Source: Chryseobacterium antibioticum
Lineage (GTDB): Bacteria; Bacteroidota; Bacteroidia; Flavobacteriales; Weeksellaceae
Reading direction: 5' to 3'
DNA: 64,000 bases
Assembly: GCF_012927325.1 (NCBI RefSeq)
Contig: NZ_JABBGI010000018.1
Span: 1 to 64,000, forward strand
Under the pieces are notes generated by a model, which saw only the letters and a program-made list of their open reading frames with translations, ran no database searches and had not been told where the DNA came from. Shown piece after piece: positions 23,301 through 32,133 of this stretch. A program made the translations under genes and the position numbers. Position 1 is the stretch's first letter. Each line of letters begins with the position of its first letter.

Positions 23301-24200
23301 TTATTTTCGGTTTAAAATCGACTTAGGAAGCGGAACGTATTCTTTTTCGTCACCGGGAACCAAAGGAAATGCGTCATGATTCTGATCGTTCCAGTTTACC
23401 TTGGCCTGATCCAGCAATTCTTTATCTGAATTCACAAAATTCCAGAATATAAAACGTTCTTCATCAAAAGGTTCGCCACCGAAAAGGTATACCGTGCCGT
23501 TTTCACTCATTTCGAATTCACACAATTTAGTGTCTTTAGCAATCATCAGCTGTTTTGAACCATAAGTGTTTCCTTCTGTGGAAACCGTTCCGTCCAGTAC
23601 ATACATGGCTGCTTCACCGTAAAGATCCTTTCCGATGCTTATTTTTTTTGCTTCTTTGGTTTTGATCTCGATGAAAAATAATTTGCTGTGAACCGGAACT
23701 GTAGACTTTCTTCCAAATGCTTCGCCGGCAATCAGTTTATACTGAATTCCGTCTTCTTCCCATACCGGAATCTCATCCGCTTCAATATGATAGAAAGTGG
23801 GTTCTGTCTGTTCCAGATGTTTCGGAAGACCTACCCAGATCTGGAATCCGTGAAGTCTTTTATCGGTGTGTCTTAAATATTCAGGGGTTCTCTCGGAATG
23901 CACCACACCTTTTCCGGCAGTCATCCAGTTTACAGCTCCCGGTTTTATTTCAACTGCACTTCCAATGCTGTCTCTGTGAAAAATAGATCCTTCCAAAAGG
24001 TAAGTTAAGGTAGATAGACCGATATGAGGATGTGGAGGAACATCAAGGTTCTGATAATCCTTCAGCTCGGAAGGTCCCATATGATCGATGAAGACAAAAG
24101 GTCCAACCGCTCTTTTTTCACGGAAAGGAAGAAGTCTTCCCACCAGAAAATTTCCTATATCTGCTGCTTTTTCTTCTATGATAAGTCCAATATTTGACAT
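23301..24200 (-). CDS. Pirin family protein (first of two)
   Basis: The 299-residue bicupin shows the pirin metal site HPHIGLSTLTYLLEGSIFHRDS and WMTAGKGVVHSE, with the C-terminal cupin extending to FGGEPFDEERFIFWNFV. Pirins of this kind can act as quercetinases or redox-sensing cofactors. A second pirin is encoded at 24709-25584. It opens the run that continues with the FMN reductase. Confidence 0.93.
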   Translation of the reverse strand: MSNIGLIIEEKAADIGNFLVGRLLPFREKRAVGPFVFIDHMGPSELKDYQNLDVPPHPHIGLSTLTYLLEGSIFHRDSIGSAVEIKPGAVNWMTAGKGVVHSERTPEYLRHTDKRLHGFQIWVGLPKHLEQTEPTFYHIEADEIPVWEEDGIQYKLIAGEAFGRKSTVPVHSKLFFIEIKTKEAKKISIGKDLYGEAAMYVLDGTVSTEGNTYGSKQLMIAKDTKLCEFEMSENGTVYLFGGEPFDEERFIFWNFVNSDKELLDQAKVNWNDQNHDAFPLVPGDEKEYVPLPKSILNRK

Positions 24201-24258
24201 AATAAAGTAATGTTTTTGAATGCTGTTAAGTTAATGGAATAGATCTTTGGGTGTATGA

Positions 24259-24570
24259 TTACAGTTTGTTGTATCCTTCAAATCTTTCATCAACAATGCG
24301 TTTCCATTCCGGATGCTTTTTGATGTAGGCAAAAACATAAGGGCAGAACGGAAGAAGTTTTTTGTTATTTTCTTCAATATAAGCCAATGTTTTTTCTACA
24401 ACAGCCACAGCGGCACCCGTTCCTGCCAGTTCAGGCTCTGCTTCTGTGTGTATCAAAGCTATCTGGTGGCCCATTTCACGGTAATCGATAAATGCGAAAT
24501 GTCCGTTGATTTCTATTTCGAATCTTTTTCCTGCTTTTACAAGAGGTATATTTTCAAATTCTGGTTTCAT
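24259..24570 (-). CDS. Small GNAT-type N-acetyltransferase, 103 aa
   Basis: Second compact GNAT of the window, with FEIEINGHFAFIDYREMG, LIHTEAEPELAGTGAAVAVVEKTLAYI and LLPFCPYVFAYIKKHPEW. The YHPEW-like end is typical of the YjdJ-like family. I chose ATG 24570 (MKPEFENIP); the longer reading frame uses a TTG and runs through a perfect inverted repeat, which is unlikely to be coding. It sits between two pirin genes. Confidence 0.87.
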   Translation of the reverse strand: MKPEFENIPLVKAGKRFEIEINGHFAFIDYREMGHQIALIHTEAEPELAGTGAAVAVVEKTLAYIEENNKKLLPFCPYVFAYIKKHPEWKRIVDERFEGYNKL

Positions 24571-24600
24571 AAATTTTGTATTGTAAGTCGCTTGGCGGAT

Positions 24601-24639
24601 CACAAAGACGTAAAATGGTTTGAAACGTACGTCTTTGTG
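24601..24639. repeat. Perfect 12-bp inverted repeat upstream of a GNAT gene
   Basis: CACAAAGACGTA at 24601-24612 is the reverse complement of 24628-24639, with a 15-nt loop. It lies 31 bp upstream of the GNAT start, between it and the second pirin gene. No U-tract follows, so it is a leader hairpin, a protein site or a dispersed repeat rather than a terminator. Confidence 0.6.
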
Positions 24640-24708
24640 GTTCACCAAACAGAAGTATATAAAGTTAATAAAAAAGGGATAATGTAAGATTAAGATAAAT
24701 TTAATTCT

Positions 24709-25584
24709 TTAATCTTCCAGATAACCGAACTTTCCGGTGTTGAAGTCTTCAAAAGCCTGCATAATTTCTTCTCTTGAATTCATCACGAAAGGCCCGTGTG
24801 GATAGATGGGTTCATTAATAGGTTCTCCACTGATGATAAGAACTATTGAATCTTCATGAGCTTCAATGCTGAACGTTTCGCCTTCATTTTTAAATAACAC
24901 AAGATGATCTGAGGCTGCTTTTTCTTCTCCGTTTACCATAATGCTTCCTTCAATGACCAGTGCTGCTGTATTAAAATGGGCAGGAAAACTGAACTCAGCT
25001 TTTCCACCTGCTTTTAATTTAGCATTCATCATATTCAAAGGAGTGAAAGTTTCTGCGGGACCTCTGTGTCCGTTATATTCTCCGGCGATGATTTCCACAA
25101 GACCGTTTTCACCCAAATCAACACGCTCCATAGAACCATTTTCTATAGCCTGGTATTTCGGACAGCTCATTTTATCTTTTGCTGGCAGATTCACCCATAG
25201 CTGGACCATCTGGAAAATACCGCCTTTTTTAGACCATTCGGTTTCATGGTATTCTTTGTGAAGGACTCCTTTTGCTGCGGTCATCCACTGTACGTCGCCT
25301 TCGCCTATAATTCCGCCTCCTCCGGCGCTGTCATGATGCTCTACTTTGCCCTGATACGCTATGGTTACGGTTTCAAAACCTCTGTGAGGATGAACACCCA
25401 CGCCTCTTGGCCTTTCTGAGCCGTTGAAATGGAATTTTGAATTATAATCTAGCATGATAAACGGGTCCATCCTTTTCATATCTAATCCTTGTACTCCCGG
25501 TATAAAATTATGAACCCTAAAACCATCTCCTACAAAATGGGCTGGTTTTGGCGCTACTACGATTTCTACTTTTTTCGCTGTCAT
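24709..25584 (-). CDS. Pirin family protein (second of two)
   Basis: This 291-residue bicupin has HPHRGFETVTIAYQGKVEHHD and VQWMTAAKGVLHKEYHE, the metal-binding pirin signature, and the LIISGEPINEPIYPHGPFVMN end. Start ATG 25584 (MTAKKVEIVV) is preferred to an upstream TTG that falls inside the -7 box. It is closer to the YhhW-like quercetinase group than the first pirin by its HEEDS/GEPINEPI ending, though this is by eye. Confidence 0.93.
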   Translation of the reverse strand: MTAKKVEIVVAPKPAHFVGDGFRVHNFIPGVQGLDMKRMDPFIMLDYNSKFHFNGSERPRGVGVHPHRGFETVTIAYQGKVEHHDSAGGGGIIGEGDVQWMTAAKGVLHKEYHETEWSKKGGIFQMVQLWVNLPAKDKMSCPKYQAIENGSMERVDLGENGLVEIIAGEYNGHRGPAETFTPLNMMNAKLKAGGKAEFSFPAHFNTAALVIEGSIMVNGEEKAASDHLVLFKNEGETFSIEAHEDSIVLIISGEPINEPIYPHGPFVMNSREEIMQAFEDFNTGKFGYLED

Positions 25585-25605
25585 AATATTGTGAATTTTA
25601 TATAA

Positions 25606-25613
25606 CAAAAGTA
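25606..25613 (-). promoter_or_regulatory. -7 box for the second pirin gene
   Basis: TACTTTTG on the minus strand fits TAnnTTTG, 21 nt before ATG 25584. Confidence 0.55.
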
Positions 25614-25687
25614 CGGTAGAGAAGAGTCAGATGCATTGATCTGTGTTAAGTTCGTAAAAGGGAAAAATGGCGAAAGAAGATTCCGTC

Positions 25688-27091
25688 TTAATCTTCCTTA
25701 GATTTCATGTTCTTACCATCCGAAATATGAAGTCTTCTGAAAACAAAACCTGAGATAATGGTTAATATTCCTACGGTGAGGAAGGTGTAGCGGAAGGCAT
25801 TATGAATTTCACCTTCGATCATATTGGAATTTTCAAATAATTTTAAAACAATAAGCCCGAAAGCAATTCCGAAACCGATCGCCAATTGTTGGTTAACTGA
25901 GATCAGTGAATTCCCGCTGCTGGTTTGGAAGTTTCTCAGATCTGCAATGGAAATCGTATTCATCGAAGTAAACTGGATAGAGTTGAAAAAGCCCAGTATG
26001 GCAATAATTGGGACGAACCAGTATAAAGAGGTATGAATATTGGGAATGGCAAGAAGGCAGATCAGGGTTCCAATGATGAAGGTATTCACCATTAAGGTCT
26101 GTCGGTAACCATATCTATCTAAAATTTTAATAACGGATGACTTCCCGAATATAGCGGTGAGAGCCATGGGAGCAATGATCCATCCGGAAGTCACTGCCGA
26201 CTGTTTGTAAGCAATCTGGATCATTAATGGAAGCAATAGGGGAACAGAGCTGATTCCTAATCTGGTGGCCAGGTTTCCAACGATGCCTACACGGAAAGTT
26301 CTTACCTGAAAAAGATCTAACGGGAAAATAGGATTTCCTCCTCTTTTTGCATGCTTATAATAATAGTAAAGGAATAAAAAACCAAGAATAAATACAAAAA
26401 GGACCGGGCTAATGTTCTGCATATCTCCGAAAAGCTCCAGTGAAATGGAGAGCAGAAGTGATGCGGCTGCAAAAATTAAAAATCCTTTTAAATCGAAATC
26501 AACATCGGTGGATTTGTAATCGGGCATATATTTAAATCCTAAAATAATTCCTAAAACTCCGATCGGAATATTGATGAGGAAAATCCAGTGCCATGAAAGA
26601 TAATCTACCATATAACCGCCGACCAGCGGACCGAGTACGGGTCCAATCAGTGCCGGGATAATGGCGAAGTTCATCGCTTTCAGTAATTCACTTTTGTCAA
26701 AAGTCTTGATCAATGCAAGTTTTCCAACAGGAGTCATCAAACTTCCTCCGACGCCCTGAATGACTCTGGAAATAACCAGGTGGGTAAGATTCTGCGACAT
26801 GGAACAGAACAGTGAGCCTAAACTGAAAAGGAGCAGTGCAAAAATGAATACTTTTTTCGTCCCAAACCGGTCTGCCAGAAAACCGCTTGCAGGCATGAAG
26901 ACGGCCAGGGTCAGAACATAGCTGATGATGGCATTCTGCATATTGAGCGGAGATTCATGAAGGTCTCTGGCAATAGAGGGCAGGGAAGTATTCAGGATCG
27001 TGGAATCCAGCATCTGCATAAAAATAGCTGTGGCCAGAATTAATGGAAGTATTTTTTTTACAGAGGTTTGTTGCGGGCTTGTTTCTATCAT
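25688..27091 (-). CDS. DHA2-type MFS drug exporter
   Basis: The 467-residue major facilitator protein has about 13-14 membrane segments. Motifs fit the EmrB/DHA2 group: LDSTILNTSLPSIARDL in the first segment, GFLADRFGTKKVFI (motif A), RVIQGVGGSLMTPVG (motif B) and IPALIGPVLGPLVGGYMVDY (motif C of antiporters). It likely exports small hydrophobic drugs with proton exchange. It sits upstream of the pirin/GNAT run on the same strand. Confidence 0.92.
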   Translation of the reverse strand: MIETSPQQTSVKKILPLILATAIFMQMLDSTILNTSLPSIARDLHESPLNMQNAIISYVLTLAVFMPASGFLADRFGTKKVFIFALLLFSLGSLFCSMSQNLTHLVISRVIQGVGGSLMTPVGKLALIKTFDKSELLKAMNFAIIPALIGPVLGPLVGGYMVDYLSWHWIFLINIPIGVLGIILGFKYMPDYKSTDVDFDLKGFLIFAAASLLLSISLELFGDMQNISPVLFVFILGFLFLYYYYKHAKRGGNPIFPLDLFQVRTFRVGIVGNLATRLGISSVPLLLPLMIQIAYKQSAVTSGWIIAPMALTAIFGKSSVIKILDRYGYRQTLMVNTFIIGTLICLLAIPNIHTSLYWFVPIIAILGFFNSIQFTSMNTISIADLRNFQTSSGNSLISVNQQLAIGFGIAFGLIVLKLFENSNMIEGEIHNAFRYTFLTVGILTIISGFVFRRLHISDGKNMKSKED

Positions 27092-27198
27092 TCGTTGTAG
27101 ACTGGAAATCCAATGATTTTCAGATTTATTTATAGGGTAAGAAATTCCTGTTTTTTAAACAGTCTGATTCTTAGATAAAGAATTTCATATAAAATTAA

Positions 27199-27228
27199 AA
27201 AAGTCCTGTGAATTTTCACAGGACTTTT
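27199..27228 (-). terminator. Intrinsic terminator of the 270-aa secreted protein
   Basis: A 14-bp perfect stem (AAAAGTCCTGTGAA and its complement) with a 2-nt loop lies just past the stop at 27233 and is flanked by T-rich DNA on the minus strand. Confidence 0.85.
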
Positions 27229-27232
27229 CAAT

Positions 27233-28045
27233 TTATTTTCTAGGTTTTTCTACTCCCTTCCATTCGTTGCCGGCTTTTCTGTACTGGCTTAAGATGAACG
27301 TTTTGAAATCTTTTGTTTTGTACTCGATGTTATCAGTGTTCTGTTCGAATGGCATGATGTAATAATAATCAACATCCGTTTTGTCTGATTTGTTCCCTTT
27401 TTTCACCGTCGGAACATATTTAGAAAACTTATAGCTTGGAAGATACTGTTTTAACCTTACGTAAAAATCTTTGTCTTCTTTTTCGTTAGGAATGATGTCT
27501 ATAATATTTAAATCGTCTTTTTTCTTGTTGATCCATAAATAATAGGTTTTTTCTTCTCCTAAATTTCTGTTTAAAGAATTGAAGGCGAATAATTCCTTAG
27601 GAACCAGCTCCTTGATCTTTTCAGGATCTACTTTTGTATAGAACTGTCCTTTGGATGGATCCACATAGGTTTCAAGATTGTACATTAAAACCGAATTGTT
27701 TTCGAATTTTTTATTCTTAAAATATTGATTTAAAGATAATTCTGCCGTTGCTCTAAGTTCTTTTCCTCTGTCATCCAATTTTTTGGTAGGATTCTGAGGA
27801 TTTACTTTTTTCACGAACTCATATAAAACAATAGGTTTTACATCTTTAAGGTGAGGATACGTTTTAAGCTGCTCCGCTTTTACCAGCCAGTAGAACTGCT
27901 GATAATAGTCGTCCTTATCCTGATCTTTTACAGTCTTATAAGATAAAGCAAGCTTTTTTGAATTTAAGTATTTGCCATATTTTCCCTGTCCGAAAGCAAA
28001 ACTGAAGGATAGTAAGGCAAATAAAACAGTAAGATTTCTTCTCAT
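27233..28045 (-). CDS. Secreted protein of unknown function, 270 aa
   Basis: The start ATG 28045 gives a clean signal peptide (MRRNLTVLFALLSFSFAFGQ); an upstream TTG is part of the promoter. The mature protein is Lys- and Tyr-rich with no recognised motif: DDYYQQFYWLVKAEQLKTYP, a LSLNQYFKNKKFENN stretch and FILSQYRKAGNEW at the end. It has its own -7 box and a strong terminator, so it is monocistronic. I do not recognise the family. Confidence 0.75.
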   Translation of the reverse strand: MRRNLTVLFALLSFSFAFGQGKYGKYLNSKKLALSYKTVKDQDKDDYYQQFYWLVKAEQLKTYPHLKDVKPIVLYEFVKKVNPQNPTKKLDDRGKELRATAELSLNQYFKNKKFENNSVLMYNLETYVDPSKGQFYTKVDPEKIKELVPKELFAFNSLNRNLGEEKTYYLWINKKKDDLNIIDIIPNEKEDKDFYVRLKQYLPSYKFSKYVPTVKKGNKSDKTDVDYYYIMPFEQNTDNIEYKTKDFKTFILSQYRKAGNEWKGVEKPRK

Positions 28046-28072
28046 TTTTTTATAATTGATATTTTCGTTGTC

Positions 28073-28080
28073 CAAATATA
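28073..28080 (-). promoter_or_regulatory. -7 box for the 270-aa secreted protein
   Basis: TATATTTG on the minus strand fits TAnnTTTG, 27 nt before ATG 28045. Confidence 0.55.
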
Positions 28081-28150
28081 ATTATTTCTTGGATATTATT
28101 TTTGATTGTCAGTTAAATTATATTATATTATTAACGTTTATTCAAAAGAA

Positions 28151-28172
28151 AATCCTGTATGGCTACAGGATT
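28151..28172 (-). terminator. Hairpin terminator downstream of asnB
   Basis: AATCCTGTA pairs with TACAGGATT around a TGGC loop; on the minus strand TTTCTTTT follows. It lies about 105 bp past the asnB stop. Confidence 0.6.
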
Positions 28173-28278
28173 GATAAAATTTTCAGTGTCGGAAACTAAA
28201 GATCAGAAGATAGAGGCGAGAAATTACAGAGTAAATTTCAGAATGGATATTCTTCACTCATCACTTTTCACTTATCAT

Positions 28279-29958
28279 TTATGCTTCACTTCCATATGAT
28301 GTTTCATGCACTTTCACCGCTCTTCCACTTGGGTCGTTCATTTTTTTGAAAGCTTCATCCCATTCTAGGGCGATAGGCGTGGAGCAGGCTACAGAAGGTA
28401 CCGAAGGAACTGTTGCTGCTGCAGTTTCACTTGGGAAATGCGTTTCAAAAATTGTTCTGTAACGGTATTCTTCTTTGTTTTGAGGAGTGTTCAACGGGAA
28501 TCTGAATCTTGCGTTCGTCATCATTTCATCAGTCACTTCTTTTTCAGCAACTTCTTTTAAGGTATCGATCCATGAATATCCCACACCGTCTGAAAACTGT
28601 TCCTTCTGTCTCCAGACAATAGATTCCGGAAGAACATCTTCAAATGCTTTTCTTAATACCCATTTTTCTATTTTTCCTTCTGCAACGTTGATCATTTTGT
28701 CTTTTGGGTTCACATTCATGGCAATGTCCATGAATTCTTTATCCAGGAAAGGGACTCTTCCTTCTATTCCCCAGCTCATCAATGCTTTATTGGCCCTTAA
28801 ACAGTCATATAAATGAAGCTTGCCTAATTTTCTTACCGTCTCATTGTGGAATTCTTTCGCGTTCGGAGCCTTATGGAAATACAGGTATCCTCCGAACAGC
28901 TCATCTGCACCTTCTCCTGAAAGAACCATTTTGATTCCCATGGATTTGATCACTCTTGCCAAAAGATACATTGGCGTAGAAGCTCTGATGGTTGTTACAT
29001 CGTAAGTTTCCAGATGATAGATCACGTCACGTACAGCATCCAGTCCTTCCTGAACGGTAAAATTAACTTCATGATGAACGGATCCGATATGGTCTGCTGC
29101 TTTTCTTGCTGCGGACAGGTCAGGAGATCCTACCAGTCCTACCGCGAAACTGTGAAGTCTCGGGTACCAGGCTTCCTGGGTATCTCCGCTTTCAACTCTC
29201 TGTCTTGCAAATTTTGCAGTCACTGCTGAGATGACAGATGAATCCAATCCCCCGGAAAGGAGAACGCCATAAGGAACGTCGCTCATCAGTTGTCTGTGAA
29301 CTGCGTCTTCAAGACCTTTTCTTATTTGGGCAATATCGGTTTCGTTGTCTTTTACATTGTCAAAGCTTTCCCAATCTCTTTTATACCACTGTTGAAGTTC
29401 CGGTCCATCCGGACTGTATAAAAGATGTCCCGGAAGGAATGTTTCAATCGTTTTGCAAATGCCTTCCAATGCTTTTAATTCAGAAGCAACGTAGAAGTTT
29501 CCGTTCTTATCCCATCCCTGATAAAGAGGGCAGATTCCCATATGGTCACGGGTGATAAGATAAATTCCTTTTTCTATATCGTAAAGGGCAAATGCGAAAA
29601 TTCCGTTCAGTTTTTCAATGAAATCTTTTCCGTATTTTCCGTACAGCGCCAGGATCACTTCGCAATCTGATTGAGTTTGAAATTCAAAATCAGGAAATTC
29701 TTCTTTTAGTTCTTTATGGTTATAGATCTCTCCGTTCACGGCAAGAACTACTTTTTCGTCCTTGGTGAATAAAGGCTGTTTTCCTGAAGTAGGATCTACG
29801 ATAGCCAACCTTTCATGAGAAAATACTACTTTGTCATCCTGAAATACACCGCTCCAGTCGGGACCACGGTGACGGATTTTTTTTGACATTTCTAAGACCT
29901 GAGGTCTTAATATTTCAGTCTTTTGTTTGGCGTCAAACAAACATACTATTCCACACAT
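28279..29958 (-). CDS. asnB: Asparagine synthase B (glutamine-hydrolysing)
   Basis: The enzyme makes asparagine from aspartate, ATP and glutamine. I chose ATG 29958 so that the mature N-terminus is Cys2 (MCGIVCLFD), the glutaminase nucleophile; the longer frame begins with a TTG inside the promoter. The amidotransferase domain (RHRGPDWSG, LAIVDPTSGKQPL, NGEIYNHKEL) is followed by the synthetase PP-loop LSGGLDSS (about 234-241) and GEGADELFGGY. The length of 559 residues fits E. coli-type AsnB. No neighbouring gene appears to be in the operon. Confidence 0.96.
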   Translation of the reverse strand: MCGIVCLFDAKQKTEILRPQVLEMSKKIRHRGPDWSGVFQDDKVVFSHERLAIVDPTSGKQPLFTKDEKVVLAVNGEIYNHKELKEEFPDFEFQTQSDCEVILALYGKYGKDFIEKLNGIFAFALYDIEKGIYLITRDHMGICPLYQGWDKNGNFYVASELKALEGICKTIETFLPGHLLYSPDGPELQQWYKRDWESFDNVKDNETDIAQIRKGLEDAVHRQLMSDVPYGVLLSGGLDSSVISAVTAKFARQRVESGDTQEAWYPRLHSFAVGLVGSPDLSAARKAADHIGSVHHEVNFTVQEGLDAVRDVIYHLETYDVTTIRASTPMYLLARVIKSMGIKMVLSGEGADELFGGYLYFHKAPNAKEFHNETVRKLGKLHLYDCLRANKALMSWGIEGRVPFLDKEFMDIAMNVNPKDKMINVAEGKIEKWVLRKAFEDVLPESIVWRQKEQFSDGVGYSWIDTLKEVAEKEVTDEMMTNARFRFPLNTPQNKEEYRYRTIFETHFPSETAAATVPSVPSVACSTPIALEWDEAFKKMNDPSGRAVKVHETSYGSEA

Positions 29959-29976
29959 ATTGTTACTTATTTGAAG

Positions 29977-29984
29977 CAAAATTA
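29977..29984 (-). promoter_or_regulatory. -7 box for asnB
   Basis: TAATTTTG on the minus strand fits TAnnTTTG, 18 nt before the AsnB start. Confidence 0.55.
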
Positions 29985-30278
29985 GCTTTGATGTTTAAAA
30001 ATAACAATAAAAAATCAATAAAAATTAATATTTTTAATTTAATAATTTATTTTAATGAATAAAATTAACTATTCGAGCCAATTATTGCGTATTTAATTGA
30101 TTTTTTTCGCCGGGCCATACAGGTGTTTATTATTCTATACAAAATTAAAATGAAATAATACTTAATATATGGTAATTTATTATCTGAATTTTAGCCCTTA
30201 CTTTGTGGCTCGAAATAATTTTTTTTCATCATTTGTGTTTTTACCTTCTTGCAATTCTCTTTGCAAGAAGGTTTTGTT
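29985..30278. other. AT-rich intergenic region with one hairpin
   Basis: No gene is evident. The DNA is very AT-rich with runs such as AATTTAATAATTTATTTTAAT. The only structured element is a 12-bp perfect stem, ACCTTCTTGCAA (30243-30254) with 30261-30272, right after the PNGase F-like gene. Its T-tract is on the plus strand, so it is not a standard terminator for that minus-strand gene. Confidence 0.5.
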
Positions 30279-31946
30279 TTATTGGGAGCCTAACAGAACA
30301 CCTGAAACATTCCATGAACTGAAACTTGTGCCTTCCGAAGCCCCCTGAGGGATCTTTATCTGTATGGTGTGTTTTCCGGCTTTCAGATCTCCGAGAGGAA
30401 TGAAGTTAGGGTTTGTAACAGTCCCGGGACACCAGTTTGATCTGCTGAGGTCTGATGAAGAAAGCCCGTCCGGAAAATTCCCCGATGCAGGGTTGTAAAG
30501 TCGGTATGAGCCACAATCTGATCTCCATGGAACGAAAGAATAGGCTATCTTTCCATCAAGGAATATAGAATTGGTTTTAGGAACAAATTCATCCCCGTTT
30601 TCCCAGCCTCCGTGTCCGGTGGTGATGTATCTCAGTTGAGCATTTTTCAGATCCATTTTTAACGTAAACTCTACAAAAAGACCTTTATCATGATTGAACA
30701 TGGTTGAATAATCCTGACCGGCCATTTCCATAATATTTAAAGTATTGAAAAGAGGAATAGCCGTATTGTTTTTGTAAACAGTCTGGTCACTTTTATGAAT
30801 GGTGATCTCAAGGCTCACTTTATGGCCGCCTTTGTCGTAATTTCCGATGAAAGCTCCAACCCAAAGTTCCTTTTCAGAAAGAGAAGGTTTTAGTTCTGTA
30901 ATATCCTGACGGTAGGGGCTAATGGTCTGCCAGTCTTTTCCTTTCAATTGGATATGATTGAATTTCTGAATTCCGAAAGCGGTAAAAAAGCGTATCATTT
31001 CTACAGCAGGACTGTAATTTTCAGTAGCTGTTACCCCGTAATATTGCTTTCCGTTTCCGTTGTGATAAACAGGAAGTGTTTTAGCACCTTTTTCAAGTCC
31101 GTCAAAAAAAGAAGAAGCTTTATCCTGAGGAATAAAGAATACGGTTCCCGTTCTATCGTAGGCATCACCATTGGATTGTTGTTTAACTTCAACAAAAATA
31201 TTTACGCCTTCTTTAATTGCAGGGAATTTTATTTTTTTTAGGATAATGGTTCCATTAGCAAACTTTTTAACGGTCTCAGTTGATTTTGATTCCTCTGAAA
31301 AATTGATCGTTTCATTTTCGAAAACCTTCAAAGTGGTAAAACGGCTTTTCCAAAGAAGATCTTTGTAGCCCAACAGGTCGGTAGATGATACGGAACCTTT
31401 TATAATCTGATCAATCTCTGTTTTTTTAACCTTTTTGATTGAGCTGGCTGTGATCAGTGAATTTTTATTTCTTTCAATTTCTAAAACAAATCCTAAATTT
31501 TGCCCCAAAACAGAAGGTCCGCCATTAATCTTTAAATCATTGGTATACCAAACCTCTATCGTATTAGAATTGATTTTAGTGACTGCTTTTTTACAATGGT
31601 AGCCTAATATTTTTTTTGTTTCGTTAGTTAATTCAAAGCTCTGCTTTCCTATGGATTCTGTATCTGAAGAAGAAATGACTTCTCCCGGCTTGAGAAAAGC
31701 ATAAGAAACAATTGTATTAGAAGGCTTTTCAACTTTGGTGATCTCAAACGGATAATCACTTTTCTGTTCCCGGATTGTATTATTCAGAATAAAATTTTCT
31801 TTGCCATCTGCCCAGACAAGAGTAGGAGACTGCTCAGTAAGAACTTTTCCATTGGAGGAACTGGTGTATTGAACTTCATAGGTTTGTGCATATGAGAGAC
31901 AGCATACAAATAAGGCAAGGAAGTTGAATAGAGTTTTTTTATACAT
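30279..31946 (-). CDS. Secreted GLPGLI / PNGase F-like two-domain protein
   Basis: The 555-residue exported protein (signal peptide to about 20, LSYAQ) has two parts. Residues about 22-175 resemble the GLPGLI family: GYHCKKA (116-122) and WYTNDLKINGGPSVLGQNLGFVLEI. From about 225 on it resembles the peptide-N-glycosidase F fold, with AYDRTGTVFF (D264), TGHGGWENGDEFVP (E453), PWRSDCGSYRLYNPASGNF and SRSNWCPGT. By analogy with PNGase F, D264 and E453 fall where the catalytic Asp60 and Glu206 are. It may remove N-glycans from host or environmental glycoproteins, but activity is not proven. A -7 box precedes the ATG by 16 nt. Confidence 0.8.
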   Translation of the reverse strand: MYKKTLFNFLALFVCCLSYAQTYEVQYTSSSNGKVLTEQSPTLVWADGKENFILNNTIREQKSDYPFEITKVEKPSNTIVSYAFLKPGEVISSSDTESIGKQSFELTNETKKILGYHCKKAVTKINSNTIEVWYTNDLKINGGPSVLGQNLGFVLEIERNKNSLITASSIKKVKKTEIDQIIKGSVSSTDLLGYKDLLWKSRFTTLKVFENETINFSEESKSTETVKKFANGTIILKKIKFPAIKEGVNIFVEVKQQSNGDAYDRTGTVFFIPQDKASSFFDGLEKGAKTLPVYHNGNGKQYYGVTATENYSPAVEMIRFFTAFGIQKFNHIQLKGKDWQTISPYRQDITELKPSLSEKELWVGAFIGNYDKGGHKVSLEITIHKSDQTVYKNNTAIPLFNTLNIMEMAGQDYSTMFNHDKGLFVEFTLKMDLKNAQLRYITTGHGGWENGDEFVPKTNSIFLDGKIAYSFVPWRSDCGSYRLYNPASGNFPDGLSSSDLSRSNWCPGTVTNPNFIPLGDLKAGKHTIQIKIPQGASEGTSFSSWNVSGVLLGSQ

Positions 31947-31962
31947 AGGTACAGGTTTTCTG

Positions 31963-31970
31963 CAAAGATA
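31963..31970 (-). promoter_or_regulatory. -7 box for the PNGase F-like gene
   Basis: TATCTTTG on the minus strand fits TAnnTTTG, 16 nt before the ATG. Confidence 0.55.
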
Positions 31971-32086
31971 ATATCTGTGATCAGTTTATATAGATTTTAA
32001 TATAAGTAGGGATTAGTAATAAAGATGTTACATACAATCTTATAATATTAAAAAATTATATTGGGTTACCATTTTTTAACAAAAAA

Positions 32087-32109
32087 AGCTGCCCTAAGAT
32101 AGGGCAGCT
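32087..32109 (-). terminator. Strong intrinsic terminator of the RsmB-type gene
   Basis: AGCTGCCCTA pairs with TAGGGCAGCT around AGA; on the minus strand TTTTTTTG follows, 25 bp past the stop. Confidence 0.9.
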
Positions 32110-32133
32110 GTATATTTTTATGTCGATGTCTGA

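Noticed and set aside
24571..24648. Longer GNAT start at a TTG
   Set aside because: It crosses a perfect inverted repeat, and the MKPEFENIP start gives the family length.
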